Assembly (NCBI GenBank): GCA_949130485.1
Contig: OX422197.1
Span: forward strand, 5,992,193-6,056,192
Direction: 5' to 3'
DNA from: Agelas oroides
Taxonomy: Eukaryota > Porifera > Demospongiae > Agelasida > Agelasidae
Length of the DNA: 64,000 bases
The position numbers and the translations under genes were made by a program. The notes below the pieces were generated by a model, which saw only the letters and a list, made by a program, of their open reading frames with translations, had not been told where the DNA came from and made no database searches. Shown piece by piece: positions 62,601-64,000 of this stretch (the first letter of the stretch is position 1; each line of letters opens with the position of its first letter).

Positions 62601-63458
62601 GCAATATTACAGTAGAAGATGAGCTATCAATGCAGTGGCTTCTCAGACGCAGAAAGAGGGCTTTCCCCTTTTTCTGATTTGAGAAGGTAACCAGGATTTA
62701 GCCACAAAAAGTGTTTGCATTAATTAGGTGTTTCATGCATGTCAACCTTCACACTTGCCCTTATAATCACTATAAGTGTTCGTTTATTATGCAATTGTCT
62801 TTGAAATGGTGGGGGTGCACCACCTTAAAATGCTAGCAATCTGTATGTGATAAGTGTTGTTTCTCAGTTGTGGTCACAGACAGATAGTATCTGGCTACGG
62901 TTTGACCAATCAGTTCCAGCACGCAATGGTCAATGGGGTACCTTCTCACCTTGACGAACAAGAAAGTAGGCCAAGTAGAAGGGTGAAGCGTAGAAGGCGA
63001 ATGAACAGATCATGTTGGCCTACAGTGGATACAGTGGAAAGAGGAAGGGGAAAGGAATGGTGGTGAACAACAGTTATACACTTAGTGAGTGAAATCTGAT
63101 GATCGTGGGACAGAAGTGTGGAATCACATAACGTAACTTACAGCAAGGATCACATGATCCAGTAGCAACATATAGCAAGGATCACATGATCCACTAGCAA
63201 CATATAGCAAGGATCACATGATCCACTAGCAACATATAGCGAAGATCACATGACCCACTAGCAACATATAGCACGCATGGATCACATCATCCACTAGTAA
63301 CTTACAGCAAAGATCACATGACCTACTAGCAACATATAGCAAGGATCACATGATCCAGTGGCAAATTACAACAAAGATCACATGATCCACTTGCAACTTA
63401 CAGCAAGGATCACATGATCAGCATACCGCTCAATTTTGTTTGGCACATAAGGAACTCC
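43020..63458 (-). CDS. ABHD16A: ABHD16-type alpha/beta hydrolase (phosphatidylserine lipase family), 5' end missing
   Basis: Membrane-associated serine hydrolase; the human homologue ABHD16A hydrolyses phosphatidylserine. Exons on the minus strand: 63458-63402, 63019-62950, 62529-62443, 62291-62200, 61309-61227, 60568-60494, 60335-60262, 60033-59993, 59811-59704, 59166-59103, 59021-58972, 58084-57973, 56494-56442, 54235-54148, 53871-53818, 53449-53396, about 52654-52524, 44411-44329, 43591-43545, 43109-43020. Phases agree except around 52.5-53.4 kb and perhaps 44.4-52.5 kb, where a short exon may be missed. Markers in order: membrane segment FAFYASPFYLAYFL, RLLAVDGNRIDCMFVDRRG, VICCEGNAGFYELG, GYSVIGWNHPGFGDS, nucleophile elbow AWSIGGYAA (split by an intron), ILDATFDDLFPL, YQGPVLLVRR, FEATHC with the likely catalytic His. 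The roughly 40 N-terminal residues should lie right of the window. Confidence 0.92.
43110..43465 (-). repeat. Purine-rich tract (pyrimidine on the coding strand) before the last ABHD16 exon
   Basis: About 350 bp of GGA/GAGA-rich plus-strand sequence. On the ABHD16 coding strand it is a CT tract that runs into the acceptor of the exon 43109-43020. Its long Ser/Pro/Leu frames are low-complexity artefacts. Confidence 0.85.
43690..44270. repeat. Minisatellite, unit of about 34 bp, about 17 copies
   Basis: The unit is aggctagaatgacctggg followed by aatgagggtgaaaagt, with aaaatg/gaaag variants and some shortened copies. It sits in the ABHD16 intron 43592-44328. Its ctgggaatgagg and ggctag words resemble the end of the dispersed palindromic element. 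Confidence 0.9.
44917..45085 (+). repeat. 5' LTR
   Basis: 169 bp, tgtaaggaag...actttaca. It contains the palindrome TGACGTCA at 45022-45029 (a cAMP-response/ATF-type site) and a tgcatgca-like stretch just before it. By eye it is identical to the LTR at 50855-51023. Confidence 0.95.
45087..45103 (+). other. Primer-binding site, probably tRNA-Thr
   Basis: One base after the 5' LTR comes TGGAGGTCCTGCCGAGA. TGG pairs with the tRNA CCA end, and the next base implies a U discriminator, as in animal tRNA-Thr. The remaining bases match my memory of a tRNA-Thr 3' end only partly, so the tRNA identity is tentative. Confidence 0.6.
45289..50859 (+). CDS. Gag-Pol polyprotein
   Basis: One uninterrupted frame, 1856 residues from the first ATG (45289). 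Gag region: acidic and coiled-coil stretches, a retrotransposon gag core (about 46080-46560, DWLPALARASTWNGW), then a CCHC zinc knuckle (CYNCNEVGHLSKDC). Protease has the DSG active site (LIDSGADITIMG). Reverse transcriptase runs from about 47870, with the YIDDILVYS catalytic motif. RNase H carries VVEADASISGLGAVLSQ. Integrase has an HHCC zinc finger (ending NCPECAIVSG), a DDE core (GVDVMDL, DRGTNLLSHL, HPECDGMVERFNRTLKS) and a C-terminal GPY/F-like segment (RPWHGPYQI). Gag and pol are fused without a frameshift, so the Gag excess must come from processing. The stop codon lies inside the 3' LTR. All key residues seen are intact, so the copy may be active. Confidence 0.95.
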   Translation: MFDEDGTSPPKELAVDLPQGFSLDRPVSLSSRRLTAPVVRTIAMALDLPATGSKEETLQIVEGNLADQGHEALNVQVAIQATEDPQRLMLQLMDAEGAFLEMILLTAAAGAPVESGGEGRAGADEPSDTGGEKEGEGPTVEEVLEQNRQLAEEVSTMRAKIESISARMKDLWKANCSLTREFEEVVQTKDDEIAELKRQLAAACVIAPTRTLKATAPEFVPDTPVSGRESISDSAESPGRIVKSRMEGTVGASMSVRRGKAPPVDPFSGEDEGIRLDDWLPALARASTWNGWSEEDQLLQLAGHLRGRALQEWELIPHTDKGTYESAVGALRERLDPGGRMLAIQDFRHASQRDDETVSDFIRRIERHYRVAYGRDGLGAETRNALLHSQLQEGLKLELMKASSVSGAGTYQALCLAAKNEERRLAELRKRHLYRKSLPGHSQTTVAPSQSHKRGQGERRPPPKDRGSGKSSLRCYNCNEVGHLSKDCKKPRTESKGRSEAKPPSNTRNSSTVNTRQVATTKPAEDPLDFLLSGSDDEAVKKVELRDKGSVPKCVSVLIQGVAATGLIDSGADITIMGGELFKRVAVAAKLKKRDLHKSDKTPKTYDQRTFTLDGRMMLTIEFDEKCLTTPVYLKMDSPDDLLLSEGVCRQLGIIQYHSEVRPVRESQKLEPSKPASSGTVPLVKVSLVRSVHLLPHQSIVAQVHCAQENVSCLVEQSEAFSQETGIHLEPTLVESDRGGIASIVLSNTNGYSCHADAGEIVGVSHSVSVVEPGEEGTDGSDWPVCQPASILSVMSQSERLSLLRETVGKPDLLNTEQSRKLHMLLKDYHSAFSLEEGERGETDLVEMEICTGDASPRRVAARRMPLAVRQEVSRQLQKMQDEGIIQPSNSPWASPIVMVRKRDGSHRFCVDYRELNSVTKLDTYPLPRVDDLLDQLGESRFFSTLDLASGYWQIRVAPGSREKTAFVVPNGFYEFRVMPFGLSNAPAVFQRLMQRVLMGLNPQGGQAFVSVYIDDILVYSRTLEEHLTHLRLVLERIQKAGLKLKLAKCAFIRKEVEYLGHILTPEGLKTNPRIVTSVMEFPTPTDVKEVRQFLGLCSYYRRFIHRFAALSQPLNMLTRKNATFSWGEDCQKSFSTLKQCLASAPVLAYPTLDKAFVVEADASISGLGAVLSQFQQDGYGHPVAYASRSLTAAERNYGITELETLAVVWALTHFHSYLYGQEVTVFTDHSAVKSILNAPSPSGKHARWWTKVYGSGIRDLKILHQSGKSNLCADALSRSPVGSAPEEGLGEAELQVAVVSSSFAQCDLPALLNAEQLAEGSLISYREEQLKDPSLASLILYLEDGRLPDRDEEARKILLQRSQFVMSGNVLHLVDSKRKHRLRVTVPQHLTKQLLDVSHRGPNGGHFSVSRTYKSLADKCWWEGMYGATQQFVKNCPECAIVSGTGQHLPPPLHPIPVKRPFQIVGVDVMDLPVTSNGNKHVVVFQDYLTKWPMVYAIPDQKTHRIARILVDEIVPFYGVPECLLSDRGTNLLSHLMRDLCQMLGIKKLNTTAYHPECDGMVERFNRTLKSILRKHAARFGKQWDRYLSGILYSYRNTPHESTGEKPSYLLFGTDLRSPAEAAYLPPSELTWTTPEDYREEVVMTLSSARSLAAASIEEAQKKYKRYYDRKAKQQRFKIGDQVLVRFPREEQGKQRKLSRPWHGPYQITSRDDPDVSVVKSYFPEEGAIRIHQKRVCHCPPGFPPGYYWYGANRHSEGNLPKWVERLANDAVAVSDTSQHVLEPTNNLEAEQEAVDKFTGTHNDPAVEEDVATLFEPIEQPTRANSKYSLRDHVTPPNRLYNTSLGRARFEGGVM
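50842..50854 (+). other. Polypurine tract
   Basis: gaggggggagtga immediately precedes the 3' LTR. It is the expected plus-strand primer and also encodes the last residues of the polyprotein. Confidence 0.8.
50855..51023 (+). repeat. 3' LTR
   Basis: 169 bp, same ends and sequence as the 5' LTR. The gag-pol stop codon TAA (50857-50859) is formed by its third to fifth bases. Confidence 0.95.
53450..53590 (-). repeat. GGA-rich tract before ABHD16 exon 53449-53396
   Basis: About 130 bp of purines on the plus strand, giving a pyrimidine tract on the ABHD16 coding strand that ends at the acceptor. Confidence 0.82.
53628..53728. repeat. Two tandem copies of a TAGCCTC-family element
   Basis: Two copies of tttccagcccctctcctct + a/gggagcctggaagcgagga, each itself an imperfect inverted repeat, in tandem. 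Confidence 0.65.
54400..54585. repeat. Tandem repeat, unit of about 45 bp, 4 copies
   Basis: Unit gttgttgtggggtcaattag + caactgtgtgtaaatgttta, alternating actt and gaat joints, so a 90-bp higher-order unit may exist. It lies in the ABHD16 intron that holds the nested gene. Confidence 0.88.
54947..55179. mobile_element. MITE with inverted ends of about 32 bp
   Basis: ggggacacttccaaactatt + tttaaaaaatta at the left is inverted at the right (taattttttaaaaatagttt + ggaagtgtcccc). The interior has two gacgctaagrgggggg stretches. It lies about 230 bp upstream of the nested gene. Confidence 0.8.
55408..56013 (+). CDS. Membrane-anchored SRPBCC/START-like protein, nested gene
   Basis: Single-exon frame of 201 residues, antisense within the ABHD16 intron 54236-56441. 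An N-terminal hydrophobic segment (VLLVTLVAVVAYFGL) is followed by about 150 residues that look like a polyketide cyclase/dehydrase-type SRPBCC fold: SFEFSIPDIKSDPQTVFEVF (helix entry), FRDPRKLPALNPLMD, then alternating strands (VVQFTVPIFW, VSVTWTIDP, WTFELEK, TVMTESTTFTLP) and a long C-terminal helix (VHFEMAHTVKKIAESRQ). Such folds bind lipids or other hydrophobic ligands. The ligand is unknown. The first 32 codons are two copies of a 16-codon unit (MCACGTKCCVLLATRT, then MACACGTKCCVLL), so ATG 55408 or 55456 could start. Intronless structure in a spliced neighbourhood suggests a retrocopy or an ancestral single-exon gene. Confidence 0.7.
   Translation: MCACGTKCCVLLATRTMACACGTKCCVLLVTLVAVVAYFGLQRTRVSFEFSIPDIKSDPQTVFEVFRDPRKLPALNPLMDEDTHTVEIVSTTEQEGGVKVVQFTVPIFWKLLVSVTWTIDPVALSIDSDVLVPFGILSVAHEKWTFELEKSEGGGVRTVMTESTTFTLPRMLAFVADIFKSVHFEMAHTVKKIAESRQKKQ
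56037..56102. mobile_element. TAGCCTTGTTCCC-family element
   Basis: tagccttgttcccagactgt at the left and gggagagggaacgaggcta at the right are inverted. It lies immediately 3' of the nested gene, probably in its 3' UTR. Confidence 0.65.
56599..57247. mobile_element. Pogo/Tigger-like non-autonomous element
   Basis: The left end (tacagttccctattacggcc) and the inverted right end (cataattccccaattatggc) match. Inside, tattatggccac-type words recur near 56628 and 57061. No transposase was seen. It lies in an ABHD16 intron. Confidence 0.55.
57450..57535 (+). pseudogene. tRNA-like sequence (Thr-like), probably degenerate
   Basis: A perfect T arm (ccgggttcgaatcccgg) and a D-arm-like tcatagtggttatga flank an anticodon-arm-like ttagacttgtaaatctaa. 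The 3' acceptor-like agtgatt has no pairing 5' strand, and the anticodon loop comes out at eight bases. This points to a tRNA pseudogene or a tRNA-derived SINE head. Confidence 0.5.
58465..58872. repeat. Tandem array, unit of about 55 bp, with an inverted first copy
   Basis: About six direct copies of caggcactgtccctcgtgtg + tycgctctccgtctgctgga + tatcrtrcatgtgac from 58537 to 58872. An inverted copy sits at about 58468-58525 (tgatatccagcagacggaga). The inverted and first direct copies share ataatttcgt/gaaattatggtcagg, giving a large potential cruciform. Several long frames on both strands come from it. Confidence 0.88.
59548..59646 (-). mobile_element. tRNA-derived retroposon (SINE or tRNA retrocopy) with A-tail
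   Basis: Read on the minus strand: gactgtgtggccaagtggtt (A box), a short anticodon-like stretch, then caggttcaagtcccacca (B box and T arm), followed within about 20 bases by a run of about 20 A. The anticodon arm pairs poorly, so a functional tRNA is unlikely. The A-tail indicates reverse transcription. A (CA)n microsatellite begins directly at its 5' side. Confidence 0.65.
59647..59694. repeat. (CA)n microsatellite
   Basis: About 24 CA units, adjacent to the tRNA-derived element and only about 10 bp from the donor of the ABHD16 exon 59811-59704. Confidence 0.92.
60680..61215 (-). repeat. (GGGAGA)n / (GGGAGG)n array
   Basis: About 530 bp: a regular 8-bp gggagggagag... phase to about 60870, then more variable GGA-rich units. 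It is pyrimidine-rich on the ABHD16 coding strand. It occupies most of the intron between exons 61309-61227 and 60568-60494 and ends about 110 bp before the acceptor. Confidence 0.92.
61679..61742. mobile_element. TAACCTTGTATCC...TACGAGGCTA palindromic element
   Basis: Inverted ends taaccttgtatccaggc and gcctgggtacgaggcta. It lies about 115 bp before a tandem array made of similar sequence. Confidence 0.65.
61858..62196. repeat. Tandem array, unit of about 57 bp, 6 copies
   Basis: Unit: tagcctcgtacccagtctct + tagggaggcactggtatgag + a/gctggagctgtacatgc. The unit starts with the palindromic element's end word tagcctcgtaccc, and ggtatgag resembles its inverted end. The array ends about 4 bp before the donor of ABHD16 exon 62291-62200. 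Confidence 0.9.
63130..63420. repeat. Tandem array, unit of about 32 bp, about 9 copies, including exon-end sequence
   Basis: Unit agcaaggatcacatgatcca + ctagcaacatat with variants. The last copy merges with the 3' end of ABHD16 exon 63458-63402, whose terminal bases (gatcatgtgatccttgct read on the minus strand) are the repeated core. Some copies keep the donor-like GCTGTAAGTT. Confidence 0.85.
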
Positions 63459-64000
63459 CTGTGAGAAGAAAAATTAATAAAGAGTGAAGAGTGATAAGGA
63501 GCCAGTAATAACAGTCTTTCACTGTGTGCTACAAACAAACACTAGGACACAATCTGTAGTTGATAAAATGCTGCTCTCAGTCTGGTGGTTGGATTACTGT
63601 ATCACTTCCTTAGTACAGTCATGCCCATACCCAAGACTCTACTACTCAACTTCATCTTGCAGAACAAGTACCACACACACTTCTAGTCTAGCAAGCCATA
63701 CACTTCGCAGAAAGTGAAAGGGTTGGGTCATGCTGCAACCATAGACAGTACAGCATTCAAAGGTCTGAAGGTTATATGCCACAATTGATGAATTGTCAGC
63801 ATTAATAAAGTTCACAGATCTGATTGGTCCATGGTGATATTCTCCTGTAGCAACAACTCGATGGTTGCAGTGTGACCAGACCTCTCCCCTTTTCAGCGAA
63901 GGATACGGCTTGCAAGACTAACACACTTCCTGCAAGATCTTTGCCTTGCAACAGAGGCATGGCTTCACCAGATTATGTCCCAAGAGGCAACCCAATTTGA
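63459..64000. other. Right edge, no coding exon recognised
   Basis: Expected to be an ABHD16 intron. The N-terminal residues of the protein were searched for by eye and not found. A 77-codon plus-strand frame at 63484-63717 has no recognisable features. Confidence 0.4.

Noticed and set aside
63130-63420. CRISPR-like array
   Set aside because: The repeats are contiguous without unique spacers, and the genome is eukaryotic.

Overview
The window is animal nuclear DNA: spliced genes with GT-AG and a few GC-AG introns, a eukaryotic tRNA-Leu with an intron, an intact Ty3/gypsy-type LTR retrotransposon, many short terminal-inverted-repeat elements, microsatellites and minisatellites. A sponge (probably a demosponge) is my best guess. 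It rests on two families I remember mainly from sponge gene sets: the multi-pass membrane protein at the left edge, and the paired type II membrane proteins at 35.7-42.3 kb. This is an inference from memory, not a search.

Layout. 1-1290 (+): 3' end of a multi-pass membrane protein gene with an apparent frameshift. 2710-7094 (-): delta-aminolevulinate dehydratase (ALAD), 12 exons, all phases consistent. 7592-11020 (-): PPIL1-type cyclophilin, 8 exons. 11808-12044 (-): a 78-residue coiled-coil protein that resembles the fungal kinetochore subunit Dad1. 15011-32962 (+): RABGAP1/RABGAP1L-type Rab GAP of at least 22 coding exons (PTB, DUF3694, TBC, coiled coil), with a tRNA-Leu(CAA) in one intron. 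33108-34674 (+): Golgi-type sulfotransferase, 2 exons, starting 145 bp after the Rab GAP stop. 35745-37148 and 40859-42277 (-): two intronless paralogous type II membrane proteins of unknown function, possibly glycosyltransferases. 43020 to beyond 63458 (-): ABHD16 lipase-family gene, 20 exons recognised, 5' end outside the window. One ABHD16 intron holds an antisense 6.1-kb LTR retrotransposon with identical LTRs, itself inserted in an older inverted-repeat element. Another intron holds an antisense single-exon SRPBCC/START-like gene (55408-56013).

Themes. The sulfotransferase and the two type II proteins would all be expected in the Golgi lumen and may form a local glycan-modification cluster. 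The other genes are unrelated housekeeping functions: haem synthesis, spliceosome-associated prolyl isomerase, Rab regulation and lipid hydrolysis. Long CT-rich or (CCCT)n tracts occur repeatedly and always carry pyrimidines on the coding strand; seven of eight end directly at the 3' splice site. One family of short palindromic elements ending in TAGCCTCGTTCCCAGGC-like sequence is scattered throughout and seems to have seeded at least two tandem arrays.

I found no CRISPR array, rRNA or bacterial-style operon. Exon boundaries come from reading conserved protein families and splice sites by eye. Those given with exact coordinates are phase-consistent; the uncertain ones are marked.
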